Notes: generated by a model not told the origin, from the sequence alone. Positions 35,239 to 44,270 are shown, numbered from the stretch's first letter. The stretch is 64,000 nucleotides of DNA from WJMT01 sp964599635 (GCA_964599635.1 CAZRGM010000011.1:1-64000); one strand, 5' to 3'. Translations and numbers: made by a program.

Positions 35239-35653
35239 ATACGAATTTACTCTAAATCCTTTAAAAAGAAACGGTTTTACTCTAATCGAAGTGATGATTG
35301 TTTTTACCCTCATCGGAATTCTAGTTGCTATGGGCATTCCTCAGTATAAATATGCCGCCCAAAGAGCCAGGGAAGCTACCCTAAAAGAAGACCTCTTTAT
35401 CTTGAGGAAACTGATCAATCAATATTGTGTTGATAAAGGTGAATATCCTGTCTCTCTAGAGGCACTGGTCGAAGATGAGTATTTAATGAAAATTCCCAAA
35501 GACCCCTTCACCAAATCATCGGACACCTGGATTCAGGTCCAGGAAACTCTTACTGAAGAGGAGTTTATCGAAGGAAAATCACCTGGAGTCATAGACGTTC
35601 ATTCTGGTTCCGAAGAAATTAGCCTTGACGGCACCCCTTATAATACTTGGTAG
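35213..35653 (+). CDS. Type II secretion/type IV pilin-like pseudopilin 2
   Basis: About 146 residues with prepilin motif RNGFTLIEVMIVFTLIGILVA and a GspG-like C-terminus (YPVSLEALVEDEYLMKIPKDPFTK). I chose the ATG at 35213, overlapping the previous gene by 26 bp. The frame is open from 35144, but the longer form puts a long tail before the motif. It is a paralogue of the preceding gene. Confidence 0.82.
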   Translation: MAQNTRTGKYEFTLNPLKRNGFTLIEVMIVFTLIGILVAMGIPQYKYAAQRAREATLKEDLFILRKLINQYCVDKGEYPVSLEALVEDEYLMKIPKDPFTKSSDTWIQVQETLTEEEFIEGKSPGVIDVHSGSEEISLDGTPYNTW

Positions 35654-35668
35654 GTTTTTATATCAAAT

Positions 35669-36244
35669 ATGAAAAAACTTTCTCGTAAATTTCCCTCTGA
35701 AAATAGGAATGGGAAAAAAAGATCAATCAATAAAAAAAATGATCCTGGTTATATGATGCTGATCCTTGTCTTTGCAGTCGCAGTTTTGACCATAGGACTT
35801 ATGGTTGCGGTCCCTGTTTGGCAGACTCAAATCCAGCGTGAAAAAGAAGAAGAGCTTATATTCAGAGGAAAACAATATGTTGAGGCAATCCGTTTGTTTC
35901 AACAAAAAATCCCGGGAGCTTTCCCACAAAGCTTTGATGATTTGATCAAAGAAAAATGTATCCGCAGACTTTATAAAGATCCCCTGACAAAATCAGGAGA
36001 ATGGAATGTTATCCTTCATCACCCAGGGAACCTTCCCCAACAAGGTTCCTCCGCTCAAAAAGTCCTGATCGCTTCTCAGGAAGATTTGGATTCAATGGAT
36101 CACCCACAGATTATCGGGGTGGTCAGCCCATCAACACAAAAATCAAAAAAAATATACATGGAACAAGACACCTACGATAAATGGCTTTTTTATTTCGGCC
36201 AGGACCCTAATTCCATGCCCGAAATAGTGTATTTCAAAAAATAA
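35669..36244 (+). CDS. Pseudopilin-like protein 3
   Basis: This 191-residue protein has a basic leader of about 27 residues then DPGYMMLILVFAVAVLTIGL, a membrane helix like that of prepilins but with Tyr-Met in place of Phe-Thr and no Glu at mature position 5. Lack of Glu5 is typical of GspK/GspX-type minor pseudopilins. The C-terminal RLYKDPLTKSGEW repeats the pattern of the two genes before it. It ends 2 bp before lpxB. Confidence 0.75.
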   Translation: MKKLSRKFPSENRNGKKRSINKKNDPGYMMLILVFAVAVLTIGLMVAVPVWQTQIQREKEEELIFRGKQYVEAIRLFQQKIPGAFPQSFDDLIKEKCIRRLYKDPLTKSGEWNVILHHPGNLPQQGSSAQKVLIASQEDLDSMDHPQIIGVVSPSTQKSKKIYMEQDTYDKWLFYFGQDPNSMPEIVYFKK

Positions 36245-36246
36245 AA

Positions 36247-37389
36247 ATGGACCATATCCTGATCACTGCCTGTGAAAGCTCAGCAGAAAACTATGGGGCA
36301 GGCTTAGTGAGCGAATTTAAAAAACTTCACCCGAAATCACATTTCTTTGGAATCGGAGGAAAACAGATGCAGAAAGAGGGGGTGGAGATCCTGTTTCCTG
36401 TTCAAAAACTCTCTCTCATAGGAATATTCGAAATTATTTTTTATATCCCTCGTATCTTAATGATCTTAAAGAGAATAAGGAAAGAAGCCAAAAAAAGAAA
36501 TATTTTAGGAGCCGTGCTCATAGATTCTCCAGATTTCAATCTCAGAATAGCTCAAAGGCTCAAAAAATTATCCATCCCTATCTTGTATTATATAAGTCCT
36601 ACTGTGTGGGCTTGGAGAAAAAATAGAATAAAAACCATACGTAAATTTGTAAACAAGATGCTGCTCATATTTCCATTTGAAGAAAAAATCTATAAAAAGG
36701 AATGTATACCTGCTGTATTTATAGGACATCCCCTGGTCAAGAGGATCCATGTGTCCCTGACCAAGCAAGATTTCTTTGACAAATATGGAATAAACCATTC
36801 AGCGAGACTTATCACAATCCTTCCCGGAAGCCGGCAAAGTGAAATCAAGCGTCACCTGCCTATCCTTATTGAAGCTACAAAAAAGATTAGAAAAACATAT
36901 AAGTGTCAATTCATTCTAAAACTTTCTGAAAATATTGGGAAAAAAGCCGTCCTGAAATATTTTCCTAACCATGACTTTCCTATCAAAATACTGAGTCAAG
37001 ATGGTTATGAATCAATCGCCTTTAGTGACCTCATCCTTTCTGCTTGTGGCACAGCAAACATGGAATCAGCTCTTCTAGAAACTCCATTGGTCTCATTTTA
37101 CCGAGTCTCTCCTCTCTCCTATTTTATAGGGAAAAAATTAATAAAAATTAAACACTTTAGTATTGTTAATATTATGGCAGGAAAAAAGGTGATCCCCGAA
37201 TTAATTCAAAAAGATTTTAATCCAAAATCCATATACGATCACGTTTCCGAAATCTTTGATTCCGCTGAAGCCCGAAATAAAATGATCCTGGAATTTAAAA
37301 AAATTAAAAAAGAACTCAGCAATAAAGACGCTTCAGCAAATGCAGCTAAAGAACTGTCACAGCTTATATATAAATCCTCGACTCAATAA
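36247..37389 (+). CDS. lpxB: Lipid-A-disaccharide synthase
   Basis: LpxB joins UDP-diacylglucosamine and lipid X to form the lipid A disaccharide. This 380-residue protein has the GT-B glycosyltransferase blocks YYISPTVWAWR, FIGHPLV, ILPGSRQSEI and SACGTANMESALLETPLV. The N-terminal signature reads ACESSAENYGA, a variant of the usual GExSGD. It follows the pseudopilin genes closely and may be in the same transcript. Confidence 0.92.
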   Translation: MDHILITACESSAENYGAGLVSEFKKLHPKSHFFGIGGKQMQKEGVEILFPVQKLSLIGIFEIIFYIPRILMILKRIRKEAKKRNILGAVLIDSPDFNLRIAQRLKKLSIPILYYISPTVWAWRKNRIKTIRKFVNKMLLIFPFEEKIYKKECIPAVFIGHPLVKRIHVSLTKQDFFDKYGINHSARLITILPGSRQSEIKRHLPILIEATKKIRKTYKCQFILKLSENIGKKAVLKYFPNHDFPIKILSQDGYESIAFSDLILSACGTANMESALLETPLVSFYRVSPLSYFIGKKLIKIKHFSIVNIMAGKKVIPELIQKDFNPKSIYDHVSEIFDSAEARNKMILEFKKIKKELSNKDASANAAKELSQLIYKSSTQ

Positions 37390-37439
37390 GACCCCAGAGT
37401 GAGTCGAAGTCAAGTCCTCGAATAGGAAGGTTAAAATAA

Positions 37440-37895
37440 CTACAGATCCAGAATAAACTCCACTCTGTCATACAAATTTAATTCATATTTTTCAGAAAAT
37501 CCGCCCTTGATTTCCAACACATATTTTGACAGAGACGCTGGAGTGTATGAAGGGCAATCCTCATTTTTACAGGGAGGCACATTTTTTTCTATATGGACTA
37601 TCCTTTTATCCTTATCAAGCCAGATGATATCTATACAGAACTTCATATTTTTCATCCAAAAAGAATGAATGGCTTCCCTTTCAAATACAAAAAGCATTCC
37701 CTGATCCGGATTGAGGCCTTCGCGAAACATAAGGCCCTTTTGTCTTTCCTGATCTGTTACGGCCAGTTCTGCATAAACAACCTGTCCCTCGGGCAAAAAA
37801 ATGGGGATATACTTTTCTGAGGGAAAAACAAAATGACAAAATACCAGTAATGTGATCATAAAATAACTGGAAAAACTTTTTATTTTTCTTCCCAT
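37440..37895 (-). CDS. DUF192 family protein
   Basis: This 151-residue protein has an N-terminal signal or anchor helix. DUF192 blocks are AVTDQERQKGLMFREGL, FWMKNMKFCIDIIWLD and VLEIKGGFSEKY. Function of the family is not established. It is convergent with lpxB and next to pcm. Confidence 0.85.
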   Translation of the reverse strand: MGRKIKSFSSYFMITLLVFCHFVFPSEKYIPIFLPEGQVVYAELAVTDQERQKGLMFREGLNPDQGMLFVFEREAIHSFWMKNMKFCIDIIWLDKDKRIVHIEKNVPPCKNEDCPSYTPASLSKYVLEIKGGFSEKYELNLYDRVEFILDL

Positions 37896-37953
37896 TAAAA
37901 CCTCTTTCCCATGATATTCATCCGCCTATAATATTTTTTCATAATGACTCGGC

Positions 37954-38589
37954 TTAATGAACTGAAACCAGCGGCACAAAGCGTACCGGGAGCAGTTTTT
38001 TCTTTTTAAGTTTTTGCTTCGACTTTTCAAATAGATAAAGGTTCTGAAAGGTCTGCCCTACTGGGATGACCATTCTGCCTCCTATTTTAATCTGTTCCTT
38101 AAGGGGTTCGGGAGTTTTAGCAGGGGATGCCGTCACAATAATGGCATCATAAGGCGCATATTCTTCCCACCCTAATGTTCCATCCCCTATTTTATATTTA
38201 ATGTTGTGGTATCCTAAATCCTCGAGTACCTGTCTCGCTTTCCTACCCAAATTTTCATAAACCTCCACTGTAAAAACCTCCTGGCTTAGCTCAGCCAGTA
38301 TAGCAGCCTGATATCCTGAACCTGTCCCTATTTCAAGTACTTTTTCTTTTCCTTTTAATTGAAGGCTCTCAGTCATATAGGCAACAATATAAGGTTGTGA
38401 AATAGTCTGCCCATTTCCAATGGGAAGAGGTTCGTCATCATAAGCATTTAACTTTAAATGATCCGGAACAAACTGGTGTCTTTGAACTTTTTCCATCGCT
38501 TCTAGGACCTTTTTATCCTTAATTCCCCTCACTTTAAGCTGGTTTTCCACCATCTGTTTTCGTTTCCTTTTAAAATCAATTCTGCTCAT
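37954..38589 (-). CDS. pcm: Protein-L-isoaspartate O-methyltransferase
   Basis: PCMT methylates isoaspartyl residues in damaged proteins using SAM. This 211-residue protein has the N-terminal RKQMVENQLKVRGIKD, the substrate block GNGQTISQPYIVAYMTE and the SAM motif VLEIGTGSGYQAAIL. Size and motifs are standard. It has its own promoter at 38637-38665. Confidence 0.94.
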   Translation of the reverse strand: MSRIDFKRKRKQMVENQLKVRGIKDKKVLEAMEKVQRHQFVPDHLKLNAYDDEPLPIGNGQTISQPYIVAYMTESLQLKGKEKVLEIGTGSGYQAAILAELSQEVFTVEVYENLGRKARQVLEDLGYHNIKYKIGDGTLGWEEYAPYDAIIVTASPAKTPEPLKEQIKIGGRMVIPVGQTFQNLYLFEKSKQKLKKKKLLPVRFVPLVSVH

Positions 38590-38636
38590 ATTCGAATAGA
38601 ATTTGATGATTTGATAGTAAAAATCTCTACAGCTTT

Positions 38637-38665
38637 AATATAATTTTTTATCAGACAAATATCAA
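38637..38665 (-). promoter_or_regulatory. Candidate promoter of pcm
   Basis: Minus strand TTGATA (38660-38665), 17 bp, TATATT (38637-38642), about 48 bp before the pcm ATG. Confidence 0.5.
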
Positions 38666-38683
38666 ATCAAAAAAGACTCACGA

Positions 38684-38780
38684 GAAAATGTTCCCTTCAT
38701 TGTTCTTGAAAAAATCATGCAGATCGCTGAAAATGAAACAATCATGAAACCATCGCCTTTTTTTTATGAATAGGTCAGGT
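38684..38780 (-). repeat. R1 repeat, long copy
   Basis: The core at 38744-38780 is R1 in minus orientation. The extended part (38684-38743) resembles 48-111 at the left edge of the window, sharing cattgttcttgaaaaa. It sits in the divergent gap between pcm and the next gene. Confidence 0.7.
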
Positions 38781-38809
38781 GAATATGGATATCATAAAAG
38801 GAGAGAGGT

Positions 38810-39775
38810 ATGAGTCAATATAAAATAAATCCCTTATGGCCAGAAAGTTTGAACACTTATCCTTTAAAATCACGAAAAAGCAAAGTGAGTTATAAAGATT
38901 TTATCCAAAAATTTAAACCTGATAGATCCTTCCAAGATTTTATCAGCAGCCTGCCGGATCTGTTGGCTGGAAAAGATTTTAAGAGATTATTATTCTTGAT
39001 AAATGAAGCCAAAAAAAAGAACAAACCTGTTATTTTTTCAATGGGGGCTCATTTGACAAAGGTGGGGCTTAATCCCCTAATCATAGATTTAATGGAAGAG
39101 GGCACAATCAATTCCCTAACATTGAATGGAGCTGGGATTATACATGATTTTGAAATTGCTTTTTGTGGTAAAACATCAGAAGATGTATCGACTCAAATAA
39201 AAAATGGTCATTTCGGGATGGCCAAGGAAACAGGAGAAGCTCTCAATGAAGCGATCAATTTGGGCAGTCGAGAGAATATGGGGATGGGCGAAGCCGTCGG
39301 AAAAATGATCTTCAACTCCAATTTTCCTTATAAAAAGTTAAGTCTGTTATCATCTGCCTATCAACTCAATATTCCCGTGACTGTTCATGTGGGGTTAGGG
39401 ACAGATATCATCCACTTTCATCCAAATGTAAATGGAGAAGCAGTGGGAAAAACATCTCTCCGTGATTTTTTCCTTTTTTGTTCTCTCATAACACGACTCG
39501 AAGGGGGAGGAATTTATATAAATATAGGATCTGCGGTTGTTCTGCCGGAGGTTTTTCTCAAAGCTGTTTCTTATGTAAGGAATAGAGGTTATAAGTTGGA
39601 TCATTTTCACACCGCTGTGTTTGATTTTAATTCTCATTACAGGCCGTTGCAGAATGTCATCAAAAGGCCTTTTAAAGAGGGAAAAGGAGAGGGGTTTTAT
39701 TTTATCGGGCATCATGAGATCATGATCCCCTTGTTAGCGGCTGCCATAAGAAGCTTCAAACTGACAGATAGCTAA
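38810..39775 (+). CDS. Conserved Rossmann-like protein, distantly like deoxyhypusine synthase or LOR/SDH domains
   Basis: This 321-residue soluble protein has strong motifs: IFSMGAHLTKVGLNPLIIDL, NGAGIIHDFE, GKTSEDV, HFGMAKET and HVGLGTDIIHFHPN. They suggest a nucleotide-binding fold with several conserved His and Asp residues, possibly metal-binding. The GAH-K-GL then NGA-IHDFE order is loosely like LOR/SDH-type domains and deoxyhypusine synthase. I do not recognise a proven function. GGAGAGAGGT lies upstream. The last 20 bp overlap the end of convergent coaE. Confidence 0.6.
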   Translation: MSQYKINPLWPESLNTYPLKSRKSKVSYKDFIQKFKPDRSFQDFISSLPDLLAGKDFKRLLFLINEAKKKNKPVIFSMGAHLTKVGLNPLIIDLMEEGTINSLTLNGAGIIHDFEIAFCGKTSEDVSTQIKNGHFGMAKETGEALNEAINLGSRENMGMGEAVGKMIFNSNFPYKKLSLLSSAYQLNIPVTVHVGLGTDIIHFHPNVNGEAVGKTSLRDFFLFCSLITRLEGGGIYINIGSAVVLPEVFLKAVSYVRNRGYKLDHFHTAVFDFNSHYRPLQNVIKRPFKEGKGEGFYFIGHHEIMIPLLAAAIRSFKLTDS

Positions 39776-40385
39776 GATCCACAACAAGACTTCTATAGAC
39801 TTTTTCAGCTTGTTCAATAGTCGAAGAAATATGACCTGATGTATCGATTAAATAGTCTGCATACTTTTTCTTTTCTTTAAGGGACATCTGAGAGTTTATT
39901 TTCTTTCTGGCTTCCTTCTCAGAAAGGCCGTCTCTTTTCATGAGGCGGTTTATTTGAATTTTTTTGCGGCAGGACACCAAAATGATTTTATCAAAGTCGT
40001 CAGTAAAACCTGCTTCTATAGTGAGCGCAGCCTCGGATATAAAGATCTGGTATTTATCTCCCTTTTTTAGTTCATTGATTAATTGTTTCCGGTGTTGGTT
40101 AACCAAGGGGTGGATCACTGAGTTAAGGAATTCACGCTCTTTTTTGTTTGAAAATATGATATCTCCGAGTTTGGAACGGTCGATTGTTTTGTCTTTGTGT
40201 AAGATTAAGCTTCCGAAATGATTCACGATTTTCGTCCAAGCCAATTTTTCTGGTTCCATAAGAACATGAGCTTCCTGGTCTGCATAGAAAAGGTAGCACC
40301 CGAGTTCTTTGAATACTCCCGCTACCACTGATTTTCCTGTGGCGATTCCTCCGGTTAAGGCAACGGTCAATATTGAATGTCTCAT
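39756..40385 (-). CDS. coaE: Dephospho-CoA kinase
   Basis: CoaE does the last step of CoA synthesis. This 209-residue P-loop kinase has ALTGGIATGKSVV at the N-terminus, the FYADQEAH block, LVNQHRKQL and VSCRKKIQINRLMKRDGLSE. Size and motifs are standard. Its 3' end overlaps the convergent gene by 20 bp. Confidence 0.94.
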   Translation of the reverse strand: MRHSILTVALTGGIATGKSVVAGVFKELGCYLFYADQEAHVLMEPEKLAWTKIVNHFGSLILHKDKTIDRSKLGDIIFSNKKEREFLNSVIHPLVNQHRKQLINELKKGDKYQIFISEAALTIEAGFTDDFDKIILVSCRKKIQINRLMKRDGLSEKEARKKINSQMSLKEKKKYADYLIDTSGHISSTIEQAEKVYRSLVVDLSYLSV

Positions 40386-40476
40386 GAATAAAAAGACTTA
40401 TTTCCTTTGTTGAGATGAAAAAATTATCTTACACTCATCAATGTTTTAAATTCGTTTGAAGTACTGTGCTTTGGGG

Positions 40477-40857
40477 TCAGTCAAGAAATTCATATCTTTT
40501 ATCAAAACGGACCGCTACATGAGTCTTTTTTTTAGGAGCCTCTTCTTCAACTTTTTCCATTCGGACTGTAGAGCCAGAAAGTGAGAGCTTTATTTTTTTC
40601 CCTTCCGTTAACTTGGAAGGGACTTCTATCAAGAGAGTCAGCTCTGTGTCAATGGTTATTCCTGCATCCAGACCTAAATAGGCACCTCCCGAGCTTATAT
40701 TTTCAATCGTTGTTTTTTCATTGAAATTTTTTCCATTAGGCAGCTTCCCTTTAACAAGGGCAGAAAGAGGCATATCTAGCCTCCACTCTCTTCTACGGTT
40801 CAGCAATAGATCTTGATTGCTGTCATTTTGTTTTTTTGATTCTGATTTCTTTGTCAT
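40477..40857 (-). CDS. PilZ-domain protein
   Basis: This 126-residue protein is a single PilZ domain: the RRREWR stretch near residue 22 and ENISSGGAYLG near 48 match the c-di-GMP-binding RxxxR and (D/N)xSxxG motifs. GAGAGGAAAC lies before the ATG. It is the last gene of a minus-strand group with a LuxR-type regulator and two weaker PilZ relatives. Confidence 0.82.
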   Translation of the reverse strand: MTKKSESKKQNDSNQDLLLNRRREWRLDMPLSALVKGKLPNGKNFNEKTTIENISSGGAYLGLDAGITIDTELTLLIEVPSKLTEGKKIKLSLSGSTVRMEKVEEEAPKKKTHVAVRFDKRYEFLD

Positions 40858-40905
40858 AGTTTCCTCTCGAAAGTCTAAAAACTCTATCAGCCTGAACTAT
40901 TCAGG

Positions 40906-41592
40906 TTAGAAGAGAGCTGAATTAATTGCGTACAGAGCTAGCTGCAGTCTGCTGTGGGTTCCGAGTTTTGCATAGATACTCTTTATGTGAGACCTCACTG
41001 TATTTTTACTGATAAACAGATCATCAGCTATTTCTTCATTGCTTTTTCCCTGACCTATGTGTCTCAAGACTCTGAATTCAGTAGGGGTTAACTGATCAAG
41101 TGTTTTTTCTTTCAAATCTCTTCCGACTACAGAAATAATCCGGTCCATAATACTGCTCATTTTATCTCTAGGAAGCCATATTTCTTCTTTATAAATGCTT
41201 CGGGTGGCATCTGCCAATTGCCCTGAAGGTTCATTCAAGTCAAAATAGCCTCTGACCCCTGCATTCATAAGCCCTACTATTTCTTCCTGTGGAGGAATAT
41301 TTCCAATGAGCATGAGTCTGGATTTCTTCTTATCTCCAGGAATATCACTGATGGCCTTGCAGATTTCTTTGATATTCGGGAGAGGATCTGAATTAGAGAA
41401 GAGAATGACATCTGGATTTTTTGTTTTGATGGCATTTAACAGGGAATCTATGGTGCTTTTCTCTATTCCAATGACTTTGATCTCTGTGCCTTTTTCCAAG
41501 GCGTTTAATATTCCTGCCAGGATTAAATCTGAGGTGCTATAGATGAGTACATTTATTTTGTTTATTAAGGCTTTAGATTTGTTTTTTTCCAT
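40906..41592 (-). CDS. LuxR/NarL-type regulator with a degenerate receiver domain
   Basis: This 228-residue protein has an N-terminal receiver-like domain (about 10-140) and a C-terminal helix-turn-helix (LTPTEFRVLRHIGQGKSNEE then TVRSHIKSIYAKL). The usual phospho-acceptor site, normally PDVVLLD, reads PDVILFS, and the acidic pocket reads YSTSD, so phosphorylation is unlikely. No sensor kinase is adjacent. It may control the flanking PilZ genes. Confidence 0.85.
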   Translation of the reverse strand: MEKNKSKALINKINVLIYSTSDLILAGILNALEKGTEIKVIGIEKSTIDSLLNAIKTKNPDVILFSNSDPLPNIKEICKAISDIPGDKKKSRLMLIGNIPPQEEIVGLMNAGVRGYFDLNEPSGQLADATRSIYKEEIWLPRDKMSSIMDRIISVVGRDLKEKTLDQLTPTEFRVLRHIGQGKSNEEIADDLFISKNTVRSHIKSIYAKLGTHSRLQLALYAINSALF

Positions 41593-41707
41593 GTTCAGAA
41601 TAACCTAACCCCTTAAATTAATTGATTTTATCAACATGAATTTTGGAATATCTTAACCAATCAAAATGTTTATGTCAAGATTTAGATGATAGAAATGACA
41701 GAGAGGA

Positions 41708-42064
41708 TTAGGCTGATTTTTGGATCCTGAACTTTTTATTTAACCTAAGGTGGATATTCTGTTCATTATGATTGCTTGAATCTTTGACGGCCTTGGTGAC
41801 CTCTCCGAAGATGGTCAATTCCAAAGGATGTTCAAGTACGAATGTTTTTGGGATGAGAAGAGAGGCTTTCAGCTTTGTTCCAATAGGAAGTCTTCTTTTC
41901 AGTTCAAAGACGGCTTTTTCAGAACTGATATTTTTTATGAGGGTTTCTTCCGTGAACTCTATTCCTTTTGCATCATGCCCATGAACATAAGCATTTAGGG
42001 AAAGCGAAAAACTTTCTTCTTTGATTTGGGACTTTGATTCCATATAGGAATGTGTTTTGGTCAT
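41708..42064 (-). CDS. PilZ-like protein, motif-poor
   Basis: These 118 residues share the layout of the neighbours: LSLNAYVHGHDAKG, then EETLIKNISSEKAVFELKR, then a long hydrophobic strand region. The SxxG of the PilZ signature is lost and no RxxxR is seen, so c-di-GMP binding is doubtful. It starts 4 bp after the stop of the gene upstream. Confidence 0.65.
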   Translation of the reverse strand: MTKTHSYMESKSQIKEESFSLSLNAYVHGHDAKGIEFTEETLIKNISSEKAVFELKRRLPIGTKLKASLLIPKTFVLEHPLELTIFGEVTKAVKDSSNHNEQNIHLRLNKKFRIQKSA

Positions 42065-42067
42065 GTT

Positions 42068-42427
42068 TTATTTGTATTCATCTATGATGTATTTATTTTC
42101 GAAACGAAGCGATACACGGGATTTGTAACTTTGATCCGAAATATTTTCAATAAAGATGACTTTTCCCTTGATAATCATTTTAAGATCTTTGTTTTCTTTG
42201 AGCTTAGGAGGAAGGTCAATGGTTAATCTTAATGTTGAACCGTCTTTGATAGGAGTATTCAACCAAAACGATGAACCGCTGGGGCTAATATAGGATAAAG
42301 TTGTTTTTTCTGAAAAATGATTCCCTGTCTTGTCTATTCCTTCCACTATGGTTTCAAGAGGCAGCTTAAAACCTTTTTCTTTAAGGAAGTCATCTGTTGT
42401 TCTAGCCTTATTTGTTTTTCGATTCAT
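42068..42427 (-). CDS. PilZ-like protein
   Basis: About 119 residues from the ATG at 42427, which has AAAGGAAG five bases upstream; the frame is open to 42469. LPLETIVEGIDKTGNHFSEK and LSYISPSGSSFW give the PilZ layout with SPSG in the signature position. The N-terminal arginine motif is not clear. First gene of the PilZ/LuxR group. Confidence 0.65.
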   Translation of the reverse strand: MNRKTNKARTTDDFLKEKGFKLPLETIVEGIDKTGNHFSEKTTLSYISPSGSSFWLNTPIKDGSTLRLTIDLPPKLKENKDLKMIIKGKVIFIENISDQSYKSRVSLRFENKYIIDEYK

Positions 42428-42626
42428 CATCGCTTCCTTTAATGAAAAAACTTGTGTATAAGATGCCATAACGTAATAGGGAACACAATCACCTTTATGG
42501 ATGAATTTAGGGGGTGAAATTATTAACCGTGCTTTTATAACATGGGAAAAATGAAGTAAATAGGGAAAGGCAAAACGTCATTCACCATTTAAATCTTCCA
42601 ATTTACCCTTTATCAGTCCTGTTGGC

Positions 42627-42655
42627 TTGACAAAGAATTCAACTGCCTATAGAAT
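42627..42655 (+). promoter_or_regulatory. Promoter of proS
   Basis: TTGACA (42627-42632), 17 bp, TAGAAT (42650-42655), 24 bp before the TTG start of proS. Near-consensus. Confidence 0.7.
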
Positions 42656-42679
42656 GACCAACAATATTCGGAGAAAAGA

Positions 42680-44122
42680 TTGAAAGAAAAGAGCGGTTTT
42701 GTGGAAAAAATAACTTCCAAAAGTTCAGATTTTTCGAAATGGTATATAGATGTCATCCGTAAGGCTGAACTTGCTGATTATGCTCCTATGAAAGGAATGA
42801 TGGTGATCAGACCTTACGGATACGCGATATGGGAGAATATTAAGGATAACCTTGATAAAAGAATCAAAGATACAGGACATCAAAACGCCTATTTTCCTCT
42901 TTTTATCCCTGAAAGCTTTTTAAAGAGAGAGATTGAACATCTGGAAGGATTTTCTCCTGAGGTTGCTTGGGTTACCCAAGGTGGAGACGACGAGCTGGAG
43001 GAAAGGCTTGCTGTTCGGCCGACATCAGAAGCCATCATCGGGTATATGTATGCCAAATGGATTAACTCATATAGAGACCTTCCCGTTCTCATAAATCAGT
43101 GGGCTAATATAGTGCGATGGGAAAAAGTGACCAGACCGTTTCTCCGCACAGCCGAATTTTTATGGCAGGAAGGCCATACAGCTCATGAAACGGCCCAAGA
43201 AGCAGAGGAAGAGACGCTCAAGATGCTTTCAGTTTATAAAGAATTTGTGGAGTCTGAATTGGCTATATCTGTTATTTCTGGGCTGAAAACAGAGAGAGAA
43301 AAATTTGCAGGAGCTTCTGCCACATATTGTGTGGAAGCCTTAATGAGTGATAGGAAATCCCTCCAAATGGGGACATCCCATTTTCTCGGCCAGCATTTTT
43401 CTAAGGTCTTTGATATAAAATTTGAGGACAGAAAACAGGAACTTCAATACGTATGGCAGACTTCTTGGGGAGTCTCTACAAGGCTGATAGGAGCCTTGAT
43501 TATGGCTCATGGGGATGATTCCGGCCTCTTTTTTCCCCCGAGAGTAGCTCCTGTCCAAGTCATAATCATCCCTATTTCGATCGGCTCATGGCAGCAAGAG
43601 GTCCTTCCTGCTGCCAAAAAAATAAAACATAGATTGGAGCAGAATAGATTCAGGGTCAAAATAGATGCCAGAGATCAGTTTACCCCAGGATGGAAGTTTT
43701 CAGAATGGGAAATGAAGGGAGTTCCCTTAAGATTAGAAATAGGCCCCAGAGATATCCAGAACAACAATGTTGTTTTGGTCAGACGTGATAACAGAAAGAA
43801 AGAAATCGTAAAGCAGGAAGTGCTGGATGATAAAATTGATGAAATGTTAAATAATATCCAAAAAGCTCTGTTTAATAAATCTTTACAGTTTCGTCATGAA
43901 AACACCCACGAAATTAAAAACTATCAGGAATTTAAATCTGTCATGGAATCTGAAATGGGATTTATCAAAACTTTTTGGTGTGGAAATCCTGAATGTGAGA
44001 CAAAGATCAAAGAGGACACCAAAGCCACGATAAGAGCCGTTACTTCAGAGGAGGAAAAGGGGAAGTGCGTCTATTGTGGGAAAAAAGCCAAGTATTTAGT
44101 CTATTTTGCTAAAGCCTACTAA
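42680..44122 (+). CDS. proS: Prolyl-tRNA synthetase, archaeal/eukaryotic-like type
   Basis: This 480-residue class II synthetase charges tRNA-Pro. Motifs include ELADYAPMKGMMVIRPYGYA, VRPTSEAIIGYMYAKWI and FLWQEGHTAH. The C-terminal domain has zinc-type cysteines (CGNPEC and CVYCGKK) and ends in Tyr, as in the archaeal/eukaryotic form that lacks the bacterial editing insertion. This form is common in several bacterial phyla. Start is TTG with GGAG 6 nt before it. Confidence 0.95.
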   Translation: MKEKSGFVEKITSKSSDFSKWYIDVIRKAELADYAPMKGMMVIRPYGYAIWENIKDNLDKRIKDTGHQNAYFPLFIPESFLKREIEHLEGFSPEVAWVTQGGDDELEERLAVRPTSEAIIGYMYAKWINSYRDLPVLINQWANIVRWEKVTRPFLRTAEFLWQEGHTAHETAQEAEEETLKMLSVYKEFVESELAISVISGLKTEREKFAGASATYCVEALMSDRKSLQMGTSHFLGQHFSKVFDIKFEDRKQELQYVWQTSWGVSTRLIGALIMAHGDDSGLFFPPRVAPVQVIIIPISIGSWQQEVLPAAKKIKHRLEQNRFRVKIDARDQFTPGWKFSEWEMKGVPLRLEIGPRDIQNNNVVLVRRDNRKKEIVKQEVLDDKIDEMLNNIQKALFNKSLQFRHENTHEIKNYQEFKSVMESEMGFIKTFWCGNPECETKIKEDTKATIRAVTSEEEKGKCVYCGKKAKYLVYFAKAY

Positions 44123-44130
44123 AGTAAGCT

Positions 44131-44262
44131 ATTCATAAAAACAGCCTGCATTCTATTAAAAAATAAAACTGATATAAAGAAACAAACTTTTTCTTTCCGC
44201 CCTACAGCAAGAAACCTAAAATCATGAAATAATGCTGAGGTTGCAGGCTGGTTTTTATGAAT
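44131..44262. repeat. Foldback element with R1-like ends between convergent genes
   Basis: Arms attcataaaaacagcctgca (44131-44150) and 44242-44262 are complementary apart from one extra base. The outer part ATTCATAAAAA is the R1 motif, so this looks like an R1 relative with both ends kept. It fills the gap between proS and the HU gene and could act as a two-way terminator. Confidence 0.65.
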
Positions 44263-44270
44263 TATCCTGA

